From positions 5,346,501 to 5,410,500 of the forward strand of contig NZ_LT629758.1 of assembly GCF_900104725.1 (NCBI RefSeq): a stretch of 64,000 bases of DNA, written 5' to 3'. The position numbers and the translations under genes are program-made. The DNA comes from Actinoplanes derwentensis. Its GTDB lineage: Bacteria; Actinomycetota; Actinomycetes; Mycobacteriales; Micromonosporaceae. Every line of letters starts with the position of its first letter. Positions within the stretch are counted from its first letter, which is position 1. The notes beneath the pieces are model-generated. The model searched no databases. It was not told the origin of the DNA and worked only from the letters and a program-made list of their open reading frames with translations. Shown here one piece after another: positions 19,415-27,134 of this stretch.

Positions 19415-21001
19415 ATGGCTGTGGTGGGAGAGGTGATCGCCGGGCGGTACCGGCTGGCCCGCCCGCTCGCCTCCGGCGGCATGAGCCGGATCTGGCTCGC
19501 CACCGACGAGACGACCACCCGGATCGGCACCACCAACAGCCCGGCCGGTGAGATCCCGCCCGCGTTCGTCGTCCTCAAGCACTGCGCCATCCCGACCGGC
19601 CTGCCGTCCGGCCAGCACGAGCTGGTCCGCCACTGGTCCCTGCCGGAAGCCACCGCCGCCGCCCGGGTCCGCCACCCGAACGTGATCCACACCCACGCGG
19701 TGCTGCCCTCCTGGGACGGCCCGTGGATCATCATGGAGCACCTGCCGTCGCGCACCCTGCATCAGGTCGTCGACGAGTCCGGCCCGCTGCCGGCCGCCCG
19801 CGCCGCCGCCATCGGCCTGGCCGTCCTCGCCGGACTGCGGGCCGCCTGGTCGACCGGCATCCTGCACCTCGACGTCAAACCCGGCAACGTGCTGATCGCC
19901 GCCGACGGGCAGGCCGTCCTGACCGATTTCGGGCCCGCCGTCACCCCCGGCGGCGTCCGCACCCTCGCCGACGCCGGCATCGTCCTCGGCTCCCCCAAAT
20001 GGATCGCCCCCGAGCGCATCTTCGACCACAGCTCCACCGAGGCGTCCGACCTGTGGTCCCTGGGCGCCACCCTCTACCACGCCGTCGAAGGCCGCCCACC
20101 GCTCCTCCGCGCCACCACCGCCCAGCTCCTGCACGCCCTGGCCGACCCGCATCCCACGCAGCCCCGCCGGGCCGGTCCCCTCACCCCCGTGCTGGCCGGG
20201 CTGCTCCGCCGCTCCCCCGCCGACCGGCTGACCGCCGCCGAAGTCGAACAGCATCTCCGCGACATCGTCACCCCCGCCCGCCGCAGACGCGGCTCCTTCT
20301 TCAGCGGCGCGTCTTCTGCCCACACCTCCCCCTTTCCCGCCTCCGCGGGCGCCTCTTCGCCGGGGCGTCGTGAGCCGCGCCCGGCGGCTCGCCGTCGCCG
20401 GATCCCGGCCATCATCGCGGCGTTCGCCCTCGCCGTCGGGCTCACCGCGGTGGCGGCGACGGCCGAGGGCATGACCCGATCAGCGGAGTCCGGCACCCCT
20501 CGGGCGCCCGGTCCGGCCACCACCGTCCCGGCTCCGATCCCGTCCCGGTCGCCCTCTTCGCCGGTTCCGTTGCCGGAAGGTTTCACCTGGTGGGCGGATC
20601 CGATCGGCTATCGGGTAGCGGTCCCGTCCGGCTGGCGGCGGCGACCCGTCCCACCGACCGGCGGCCTGACCTTCACCGCCGCACGGGCCCGGGTGGCCAT
20701 GGGCATCACCCCTCTCGCCGAGTCACCGTCCGATGTGGTCGCGACCCTGGCCGCAGCCGAACGGGCGTCCTCCCTCACCGGCTACCAGCGGGTCCGGATC
20801 GAGGCGCTGCCCGAACCCGCGTCGGCGGTCTGGGAGTACACCTTCCAGGACCCAGACGGCACCGGTATGCGCGCCGTCCAGCGCATCATCGGCACCGCCA
20901 CCCGCAGCTACGTCCTGGAGTGGCGCACCACCCGCGACGACTGGTCCACCGAGCTGAATCGCTTCACCGTGGTCCTGGCCTCCTTCACCCCGGGCCCTTG
21001 A
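19415..21001 (+). CDS. Membrane Ser/Thr protein kinase (PknB-like, non-RD)
   Basis: A 528-residue Hanks-type kinase. The cytoplasmic domain has a glycine loop LASGGMSR (18-25), Lys55 (VVLKH), helix-C Glu79, catalytic HLDVKPGN (151-158, Asp153; HLD replaces the usual HRD, making it non-RD), DFG at 171-173 and an APE motif (WIAPER). After a Pro/Ser/Arg-rich linker comes one membrane segment (about 330-350), then a Pro/Ser stalk and an extracellular domain (about 375-528, GFTWWADPIGYRVAVPSGW) of the kind seen in actinobacterial kinases with DUF-type sensor tails. The loss of Arg before the catalytic Asp suggests activation-loop-independent regulation. Confidence 0.9.
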   Translation: MAVVGEVIAGRYRLARPLASGGMSRIWLATDETTTRIGTTNSPAGEIPPAFVVLKHCAIPTGLPSGQHELVRHWSLPEATAAARVRHPNVIHTHAVLPSWDGPWIIMEHLPSRTLHQVVDESGPLPAARAAAIGLAVLAGLRAAWSTGILHLDVKPGNVLIAADGQAVLTDFGPAVTPGGVRTLADAGIVLGSPKWIAPERIFDHSSTEASDLWSLGATLYHAVEGRPPLLRATTAQLLHALADPHPTQPRRAGPLTPVLAGLLRRSPADRLTAAEVEQHLRDIVTPARRRRGSFFSGASSAHTSPFPASAGASSPGRREPRPAARRRRIPAIIAAFALAVGLTAVAATAEGMTRSAESGTPRAPGPATTVPAPIPSRSPSSPVPLPEGFTWWADPIGYRVAVPSGWRRRPVPPTGGLTFTAARARVAMGITPLAESPSDVVATLAAAERASSLTGYQRVRIEALPEPASAVWEYTFQDPDGTGMRAVQRIIGTATRSYVLEWRTTRDDWSTELNRFTVVLASFTPGP

Positions 21002-21037
21002 CCCCACTCGTCCCGGCATGGCACGGGCGGCTGGGGT
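21001..21037. terminator. Hairpin between convergent kinase genes
   Basis: Outer arms ACCCCA (21001-21006) and TGGGGT (21032-21037) enclose an inner imperfect stem CGTCCCG / CGGGCG. It overlaps the stop of the Ser/Thr kinase gene and precedes the 3' end of the convergent hybrid kinase gene. The pairing is imperfect, so confidence is moderate. Confidence 0.5.
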
Positions 21038-21049
21038 CGCGTACCGGCG

Positions 21050-22978
21050 CTAGGGGGTCTTGGTCTTGGCGGGGTGGACCTCGGCGATCTTGTGCAGGAG
21101 GTCGTGGGCGGTGAAGGGCTTCTCGATGAACGCGATGTCGCCGTCCAGGACGTGGGTGGTGCCGAGCAGGCCGTTGCTGTAGCCGGACATGTAGAGGACC
21201 GGCAGGGTGGGTACCGCCTCGTGCAGGAGTTCAGCCAGACGGCGACCGGACATCTCGGGCATGATCACGTCGGTCAGGAGGACGTCGCAGTCGTGCTGGG
21301 TGAACAGGTGCAGGGCTTCGGGTCCGCCGGTGGCGGTCAGCACGTGGTAGCCGGCGTTGGACAGGATGCGGGTGACGACACGGGCCAGGGCCGGTTCGTC
21401 CTCGACCACCAGGACGGTGCGGCCGTCGCCGGGTGGCGGGGCGTCCCGGCGGAGGGTGGCGGGCAGTCCGGCGCCGGTGGTGGTCACCAGCGGCAGGTAG
21501 ATGCGGAACGTGGTGCCGACGCCGGGCTCGGAGTAGACGTTGAGGCTGCCGCCGGATTCGGCGACGATGCCGTAGACCGTGGCCAGGCCCAGTCCGGTGC
21601 CCTGACCACGGGGTTTCGTGGTGTAGAACGGCTCGAAGATCCGGGCCACCACGTCCGCGGTCATGCCTTCGCCGGTGTCGCTGACGAGCAGCCGGGCGTA
21701 GGTTCCGGCGGGTAACGGCGGCTGCATGTCGAGCTCGCCGCCGTCCAGGTCGGTGATGTCGGCTTCCAGGACCAGGGTGCCGCCGTCCGGCATCGCGTCC
21801 CGGGCGTTGATCGCCAGGTTGAGCAGCACCTGCTGGATCTGGCCGGGGTCGGCGTGCACGACGACCGGATGCCCGGACGGGACCTCGATCAGGTTGATGT
21901 GTTCGCCGATGGTGCGGGCGAGCATGGCGTGGACTTCGCCGATGCCCGCGTTCAGGTCGACGTCCTGCGGCTGGATGGTGTCGCCGCGGGTGAAGGTGAG
22001 CAGCTGGCGGGTCAGGTTGATGGCCCGGTCGGCGGCGATGCGCACGTGTTTGAGGTCGGATTCCAGGGCCTCGTTGCCGGCGGCCTCCTCAGCGGCGAAG
22101 TCGGTGTAGTTCACGATGATCGCAAGGATGTTGTTGAAGTCGTGGGCGACACCACCGGCGAGCCGGCCCAGGCTCTCCATCCGTTGCGCCTGGTTCGTCC
22201 GCTCCTCGACGGCCCGCTGCCGTTCGGCCGCTTCTTTGGCCGCGGTGACGTCCCGGGCGACCGCGGACAGCCCGGTGAGCCGGCCGGCCCGGTCCCGGAT
22301 CGCGGACACGTTGAGCGAGATGTCGATCGGGCTGCCGTCCTTGGTCCAGCGCCGGGCCTCGTACGACAGCCCGCGTTCACCCAGCCCGACCCGCTCGATG
22401 ACCCGACGCTGCTCCTCGGCTCCGGCCGGGTCGGCGAGGATCGACTCGGGCTGCCCGATGATCTCGGCGGCCGGGTAGCCGAAGAGACGTTCGGCACCCC
22501 CGTTCCAGGCGGTGATGACGCCGTCCAGGTCGACGCCGATGATCGCGTCGTCGGTGTGCTCGACCACGGCTTCGAGGGTGGCCCGGTGGTTGTCCGCCTC
22601 GTCGAGGGCCTGCTGCCGATGCGGGTCGGCGTAGATCAGCCCGGGTACGGTCCGGCTGCGCTGCCGCACCGACCAGTAGTAGACGCCGGTCAGCCCGGTG
22701 ACCAGGTTCCACCAGGCCAGCACCCACACCCAGCCGGGCACGACGGAGCGCCCGAGGAGACCGGGGTTGGCCAGGATGAGCCACGTGTACAGGCCGTGCC
22801 CGACGGCGGCGGTCGCGAAGATCAGGGCGGTGGCGACGGCCAGCCGGTTGCTGCGAAGCTGCCCGGCCCGGGCGACCGGCACCACGACGGCCACCGTGAT
22901 CGCCGCGTACGTGATCATGGTGCCCAGGTTGCCCAGCATGAAGAGCTGTTCCGGCACGATCGTCCTATCGGACGGCAT
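21050..22978 (-). CDS. Hybrid sensor histidine kinase (membrane, PAS, HisKA, HATPase, receiver)
   Basis: A 642-residue hybrid kinase. Three hydrophobic segments are at about 18-36, 47-70 and 82-103. A PAS domain follows (about 130-245, AIIGVDLDGVITAWNGGAERLFGY). The HisKA box has His279 in GGVAHDFNNILAII, the NtrB-like type, and the HATPase has NLAINARDAMPDGG and GTGLGLATVYGI. A C-terminal receiver has Asp570 (VLLTDVIMPEMSG) and Lys in EKPF. Phosphoryl groups can pass from His279 to its own receiver; no downstream effector is encoded beside it. It is divergent from the KASIII operon with an 89-bp shared promoter region, so a regulatory link is possible but unproven. Confidence 0.92.
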   Translation of the reverse strand: MPSDRTIVPEQLFMLGNLGTMITYAAITVAVVVPVARAGQLRSNRLAVATALIFATAAVGHGLYTWLILANPGLLGRSVVPGWVWVLAWWNLVTGLTGVYYWSVRQRSRTVPGLIYADPHRQQALDEADNHRATLEAVVEHTDDAIIGVDLDGVITAWNGGAERLFGYPAAEIIGQPESILADPAGAEEQRRVIERVGLGERGLSYEARRWTKDGSPIDISLNVSAIRDRAGRLTGLSAVARDVTAAKEAAERQRAVEERTNQAQRMESLGRLAGGVAHDFNNILAIIVNYTDFAAEEAAGNEALESDLKHVRIAADRAINLTRQLLTFTRGDTIQPQDVDLNAGIGEVHAMLARTIGEHINLIEVPSGHPVVVHADPGQIQQVLLNLAINARDAMPDGGTLVLEADITDLDGGELDMQPPLPAGTYARLLVSDTGEGMTADVVARIFEPFYTTKPRGQGTGLGLATVYGIVAESGGSLNVYSEPGVGTTFRIYLPLVTTTGAGLPATLRRDAPPPGDGRTVLVVEDEPALARVVTRILSNAGYHVLTATGGPEALHLFTQHDCDVLLTDVIMPEMSGRRLAELLHEAVPTLPVLYMSGYSNGLLGTTHVLDGDIAFIEKPFTAHDLLHKIAEVHPAKTKTP

Positions 22979-23067
22979 CGCCTCATGCTGAGGTCCCGAC
23001 CTGCTGAGCGACCTTTCTCGAAGGCTGCGGACCCCGGCTACTGTCGCTGCGACGACGAGGGGGGAAC

Positions 23068-24048
23068 GTGCGGGTCGGAATCACCGGAGTGGGCGCTCAT
23101 CTGCCGGAACGCGAGGTCACCACGGCCGAACTGCAGGACGGGATCGGGCGGCTGCCCCGCGGGCTGCTGGCCCGCCTGACCGGCATCGAACGGCGGCGGA
23201 TCGCGGCCGGCGACGAGTACGCCTCCACCCTCGGCCTGCACGCCGCCCGCGCCGCCCTGGCGAGCGCCGACCTGGACCCGCTCGACGTGGACCTGCTGCT
23301 GTTCGCCTCAGCCAGCCGGGACATGGTCGAACCGGCGACCGCGCACATCCTGCAGGACGCCCTGGGCAGCCGGGCGCACGCGCTCGACGTCACCAACGCC
23401 TGCAACAGTTTCGTCAACGGCATCGACCTGGCCCGGTCGATGGTGCTGGCCGGGCGGGCGCGGCGGGCGCTGGTCGTCACCGGCGAGACGCCCAGCCGGG
23501 TGATGCGGCCACGGGTGGCGAGTCTGGCGGAGGCTCGGAAGTCGTTCGCGGGTTATACGTTCGGGGACGCCGGGGCGGCGGTGGTCGTGGAGCCGGTGGA
23601 GCGGGGCGGGATCCTGGACGTCGACACCGAGACGTTCTCCGAGCACTGGACGGTCGGTGGCATCCCGGGTGGCGGGTCACGGCATCCGCGCGGGGACGAG
23701 CACAGCTATTTCGTCGGGGACGGGCACCGGTTGCGCGGGGTGTTCGAGAAGATCGGGGCGAGCATCCTGGACCGGGTGCGGGCGCGGACCGGGTTCGAGT
23801 TCACCGACTACCAGCGGATTCTGGTCCATCAGGTGACGTTGCCGTATCTGGAGCGATTCATCGAGGTCACCGGGGTTCCGCGTGATCGGCTCGAAGTGAC
23901 GGTCACCGAGCTGGGCAACATGGCGAGCGCGACGCTCGGCGTGCAACTCGACCGGGCGTTTCCACACTTGTCGACCGGTGACAAGGTGCTGTTCGTCGGC
24001 CTCGGCGGCGGCGTCAGCATGATGACCATGGTCTGGGAGCGGTCGTGA
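23068..24048 (+). CDS. KAS III / thiolase-fold condensing enzyme (OleA-like position)
   Basis: A 326-residue 3-oxoacyl-ACP-synthase-III superfamily protein. The Cys-His-Asn triad is present: Cys112 in TNACNSF, His254 in LVHQVTLPY, Asn284 in LGNMASATL, with FGDAGAAVVV in between. It starts at GTG 23068 behind GAGGGGGG. It should use acyl-CoA or acyl-ACP thioesters for a Claisen condensation. It heads an operon with an adenylating enzyme and an NAD(P) reductase, the arrangement of OleA/OleC/OleD, where OleA joins two acyl-CoAs head-to-head. Whether this one condenses two acyl chains or uses malonyl is unknown. The stop overlaps the next start (GTGA). Confidence 0.88.
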   Translation: MRVGITGVGAHLPEREVTTAELQDGIGRLPRGLLARLTGIERRRIAAGDEYASTLGLHAARAALASADLDPLDVDLLLFASASRDMVEPATAHILQDALGSRAHALDVTNACNSFVNGIDLARSMVLAGRARRALVVTGETPSRVMRPRVASLAEARKSFAGYTFGDAGAAVVVEPVERGGILDVDTETFSEHWTVGGIPGGGSRHPRGDEHSYFVGDGHRLRGVFEKIGASILDRVRARTGFEFTDYQRILVHQVTLPYLERFIEVTGVPRDRLEVTVTELGNMASATLGVQLDRAFPHLSTGDKVLFVGLGGGVSMMTMVWERS

Positions 24049-24776
24049 CCGACCTGTGGGTGGTGGTTCCCGCGTACAACGAATCCGCCCGGATCAAACA
24101 GACTCTGGACGCCCTGACCGCCCAGACCGACCTCGACTTCACCCTGCTGGTGGTGGACAACGGATCCACCGACGACACGGTGGCCGTGGTGGAATCGGTG
24201 ACCGCCCCGTTTCCGGTGCATGTGCTGATCGAGACCGAGAAAGGCGTCGGCAGCGCGGTCGACACCGGTTTCCGGCACGCCATCGGTGCGGGCGCCACCA
24301 TGATCGCCCGCACCGACGCCGACTGCCTTCCACGGCCCGGCTGGGTGGCGGCGGCCCGGGCGGCCCTCACCGGCGGCGCCGGGCTGGCCTGCGGCCGGAT
24401 CACCGCGAGGCATGACGAGCACGGACCGGCCGGGCGGGCGTTCTTCGCGCTGCTGGTGTCACTCGCGGCGGCTTTCGGGCGGGTACGGCCGGCGCACCGC
24501 GACCGTGGCTACCTGGCCCCGTACCGCATGCACGCCGGTAACAACATGGCGGTGACCGCGGCCCTGTATGAAGCGTGCGGCGGCATGCCCCGGCGACCGT
24601 CCCCGACCGACCGGCTGTTCCTCAACCGGGTCCGCGGCACCACCTCGGCGATCGTGCACAGCCGGTCGATGGTGGTGGAGAACTCGACCCGGCGGTTGCG
24701 CGCGTACGGGGTGCTGCGGACCGCCCGCTGGTACCTGGACCGTGGCAGCGCCGACCTGACTCCGGACCCGCGCTGA
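24045..24776 (+). CDS. GT2-family glycosyltransferase, first copy
   Basis: A 243-residue GT-A fold family 2 glycosyltransferase. It shows VVVPAYNESARI, LLVVDNGSTDDT and the metal-binding DAD at residues 91-93 (ARTDADCLP). It lacks membrane helices and any polymerase QxxRW motif, so a single sugar transfer onto a small or lipid acceptor is likelier than polymer synthesis. It is a close paralogue of the enzyme at 26277-27065, sharing the TGFRHAI...ARTDADCLP core. The GTG start overlaps the KASIII stop, and the stop overlaps the ATG of the adenylating enzyme (TGATG). Confidence 0.88.
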   Translation: MTDLWVVVPAYNESARIKQTLDALTAQTDLDFTLLVVDNGSTDDTVAVVESVTAPFPVHVLIETEKGVGSAVDTGFRHAIGAGATMIARTDADCLPRPGWVAAARAALTGGAGLACGRITARHDEHGPAGRAFFALLVSLAAAFGRVRPAHRDRGYLAPYRMHAGNNMAVTAALYEACGGMPRRPSPTDRLFLNRVRGTTSAIVHSRSMVVENSTRRLRAYGVLRTARWYLDRGSADLTPDPR

Positions 24777-26239
24777 TGCTCGACGAACTGAACTCCGGAC
24801 TGCGGGCCGGCGACGGCGCCCCGGCCCTGATCCGTGGCCGGCGCACGGTCAGCCGGGGCGAACTGGCCGTGCTGCGCGACCGGTACGCGACCGCCCTGCA
24901 CGCCCGTGGCATCCGTGCCGGTGACACTCTGGGACTGGCGATCCGCCCCGGAGCACGGGCCCTGGCGATGGTGCTCGCCGCGTACCGGCTCGGTGTCCGG
25001 GTGGCGCTGCTCGACCCGACCGCCGGACCGGACGTCCTCATCGCCCGGCTGGCACTCGCCCGGCCCGCTCTGATCGTCGCCGACGCGGCCGCGCAGGCGG
25101 TGGCCGGCTGGGCCGCCCCACTGGCGCGCCGGGCCGGGCTGGCCCTGCCCGACTTCACGAAGCTCGGCCCGACCGTCACGCTGGGCCCGCGCCTGCCCGG
25201 CAACGCACCGGCTCTGTCCCTGATCAGCGGCCCGGCGCCGGCCGCCTTCGACGGTGACGGCGACGCGGTCGTCATCTTCACCTCGGGCACCACCAGCAGC
25301 CCACGGGCCGTGGTGCACACCCGCGCCGGTCTGGCGGCGGGTCTGCGGGCGGTCGCCGATCTGGTCCGGCCCCAGGCGGGAGTCCCGGTGCTGGGCGGTA
25401 CGTTCTTCGTGATGGTCCCGTCCCTGGCGGCCGGCGCACCGGTGGCCGCCCCGGCCCGGCGCCCTCGCGCGCTGGCCCGGCAGGTCACCGGGTTGCGCCC
25501 GCAGGCCACCTACCTGACGCCGCCGCAGATCCGGGCCGCCCTGGACGCCGGCACACCGTTCACCGGTCGTGTCTACAGTGGGTCGGCGCCGGTCTCGGCG
25601 AACCTGCTCGACCGGGTCCGGGCCGCCGGAGCCGACGAGGCGTGGGGTGTCTACGCGCTCACCGAGGTCTTCCCGGCCGCGGCCGTCGAATCCCGGGAGA
25701 AGTCCACTTTCGACGGCGACGGTGACCTGGTCGGCGAACTGCTCCCCGGCGTCCGGGCCCGCCTCGACGACACCGGCCAGCTGCTGCTCTCCGGCGCCGG
25801 GGTCTGCGACCGTTATCTGGGCGCCGGCCCGCACGAGTGGGTCGCCACCGGCGACGTCGCCACCCTGCCCGCCGGCACCCGGCGGGTCGTTCTCGCCGGA
25901 CGCTGCAAGGACATGATCCTGCGCGGGGCGGAGAACATCTATCCGGGCCTCTACGAGCCGGCCCTGCACGTACCCGGCGTGGCCCTCGCGGTCCTGGTCG
26001 GTGTCCCCGCCGGGGACGGTGACGAGCAGGTGGTGGCGGTGGTCGAGACGGCTCCCGGCGCCGACCGGGCCACGGTCGAGGCCGCGCTCCGCGAGCCGCT
26101 GCGCCGGATGGGTTCGGCCCACCCCGACCGGCTGATCTTCGCCCCGGTCCCGCTCGCCGGGCGTTCCCGCAAGCCCGACCGCGCGGCAGCCGCGTCCCTG
26201 GCGTCCACCAACCCCGACCCAGCGGCGGTACGCCGATGA
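24776..26239 (+). CDS. Class I adenylate-forming enzyme (ANL superfamily), divergent
   Basis: A 487-residue ANL enzyme from the ATG at 24776. The phosphate loop reads FTSGTTSSPRAVVHT (around 168-182), an altered version of SGTTGxPKG in which the Gly is Ser and the Lys is Arg. A5 is GVYALTEVFP (Glu297), A7 TGD (358-360) and A8 GRCKDMILRGAENIYP (375-390). The C-terminal catalytic lysine is probably Lys466 (RSRKPDRA). Expected chemistry is ATP-dependent activation of a carboxylate; OleC-type members instead close a beta-hydroxy acid to a beta-lactone. No carrier protein gene is in the operon, which argues for CoA or intramolecular chemistry. Its stop overlaps a minicistron. Confidence 0.85.
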   Translation: MLDELNSGLRAGDGAPALIRGRRTVSRGELAVLRDRYATALHARGIRAGDTLGLAIRPGARALAMVLAAYRLGVRVALLDPTAGPDVLIARLALARPALIVADAAAQAVAGWAAPLARRAGLALPDFTKLGPTVTLGPRLPGNAPALSLISGPAPAAFDGDGDAVVIFTSGTTSSPRAVVHTRAGLAAGLRAVADLVRPQAGVPVLGGTFFVMVPSLAAGAPVAAPARRPRALARQVTGLRPQATYLTPPQIRAALDAGTPFTGRVYSGSAPVSANLLDRVRAAGADEAWGVYALTEVFPAAAVESREKSTFDGDGDLVGELLPGVRARLDDTGQLLLSGAGVCDRYLGAGPHEWVATGDVATLPAGTRRVVLAGRCKDMILRGAENIYPGLYEPALHVPGVALAVLVGVPAGDGDEQVVAVVETAPGADRATVEAALREPLRRMGSAHPDRLIFAPVPLAGRSRKPDRAAAASLASTNPDPAAVRR

Positions 26240-26280
26240 ACAGCGCCGCCGGCCTTCACCCCACGGCGGTACGGTCGTGA
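26236..26280 (+). CDS. 14-codon minicistron bridging two genes
   Basis: ATG at 26236-26238 overlaps the stop of the adenylating-enzyme gene (ATGA). The frame reads MNSAAGLHPTAVRS, and its TGA at 26278-26280 overlaps the GTG of the next glycosyltransferase (GTGA). The two junctions are alike (GCGGTACG-CC-GATGAACAGC and GCGGTACG-GTC-GTGAACAGC), so it may have come from a roughly 41-bp duplication. It could relay ribosomes; that the peptide itself has a function is doubtful. Confidence 0.45.
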   Translation: MNSAAGLHPTAVRS

Positions 26281-27065
26281 ACAGCCCCGTCCACCGCGGC
26301 CCGCCCGGTCCGGAACTCGCCGTCGTGGTGCCCGCCTTCAACGAGGCGGCGTCGATCGGGGCGACCCTGGCGGCTCTGGCGGCCCAGACCGACCGGGACT
26401 TCCGGCTGGTCGTGGTGGACAACGCGTCGACCGACGGGACCGCCGCAGTGGTGCGCCGGTTCGCCGAGACGGCACCGTTCCCGGTCGAGGTCGTCACCGA
26501 GACCGAACCCGGAGCGGGCACCGCCGCCGACACCGGTTTCCGGCACGCGATCGCCGGCGGGGCCACCCTGCTGGCCCGCACCGACGCGGACTGCCTGCCC
26601 GCCCCGGATTGGATCGGGACGCTCCGGTCGTACCTCGATCGCGGTGTTGATCTGGTCTGTGGCCGCAGTGTGCCGCGCCGCGACGAGCAGCCGACCTGGG
26701 CCGAACGCAACGTCTTCCCGGCGGCCGTGCGGCTGGCGGCGGTCTACGGGCGCTACCGGAGATCACATCGCCGGCCGGAGTTCCGCAGCCCGTACGTCCT
26801 GGTCCACGGCCACAACCTGGCCCTGACCGCCGACCTGTACCAGCGTTGCGGCGGCACCCCCCGGGAGGCGCTGGAGGAGGGTTCCGAGGACGTGACCCTG
26901 CTGAACCGGGCCCGCCGGGTGACGTCCCGGATCGTCCGCGCCGAGGACGTGGTGGTCGAGTCCAGCCTGCGCCGCCTGCGTGCTTGGGGCGGCCGGCGCA
27001 CGCTGCTCTGGTACTGGGATCGCCGCTGGCGCCCACCCACCACCACCCAGGTCCATGTCCGCTGA
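26277..27065 (+). CDS. GT2-family glycosyltransferase, second copy
   Basis: A 262-residue GT2 enzyme paralogous to the gene at 24045. Shared blocks include VVVPAFNEAASI, LVVVDNASTDGT, TGFRHAI and ARTDADCLPAPDW with the DxD metal site. It is about 20 residues longer and has an extra EGSEDVTLLNRARR segment near the C-terminus that forms the usual acceptor-side E-D-x-x-L element. The first copy has TDRLFLNRVRG there, so the two may differ in acceptor or in activity. The start is GTG 26277, inside the minicistron stop. It is part of the KASIII operon. Confidence 0.88.
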   Translation: MNSPVHRGPPGPELAVVVPAFNEAASIGATLAALAAQTDRDFRLVVVDNASTDGTAAVVRRFAETAPFPVEVVTETEPGAGTAADTGFRHAIAGGATLLARTDADCLPAPDWIGTLRSYLDRGVDLVCGRSVPRRDEQPTWAERNVFPAAVRLAAVYGRYRRSHRRPEFRSPYVLVHGHNLALTADLYQRCGGTPREALEEGSEDVTLLNRARRVTSRIVRAEDVVVESSLRRLRAWGGRRTLLWYWDRRWRPPTTTQVHVR

Positions 27066-27134
27066 CCACCGGTCCTCATCCGGTCACCGGCCCTCATCCG
27101 GTCGCCGGCCTGAACCGAGAGCTGGTAGGAGCCG

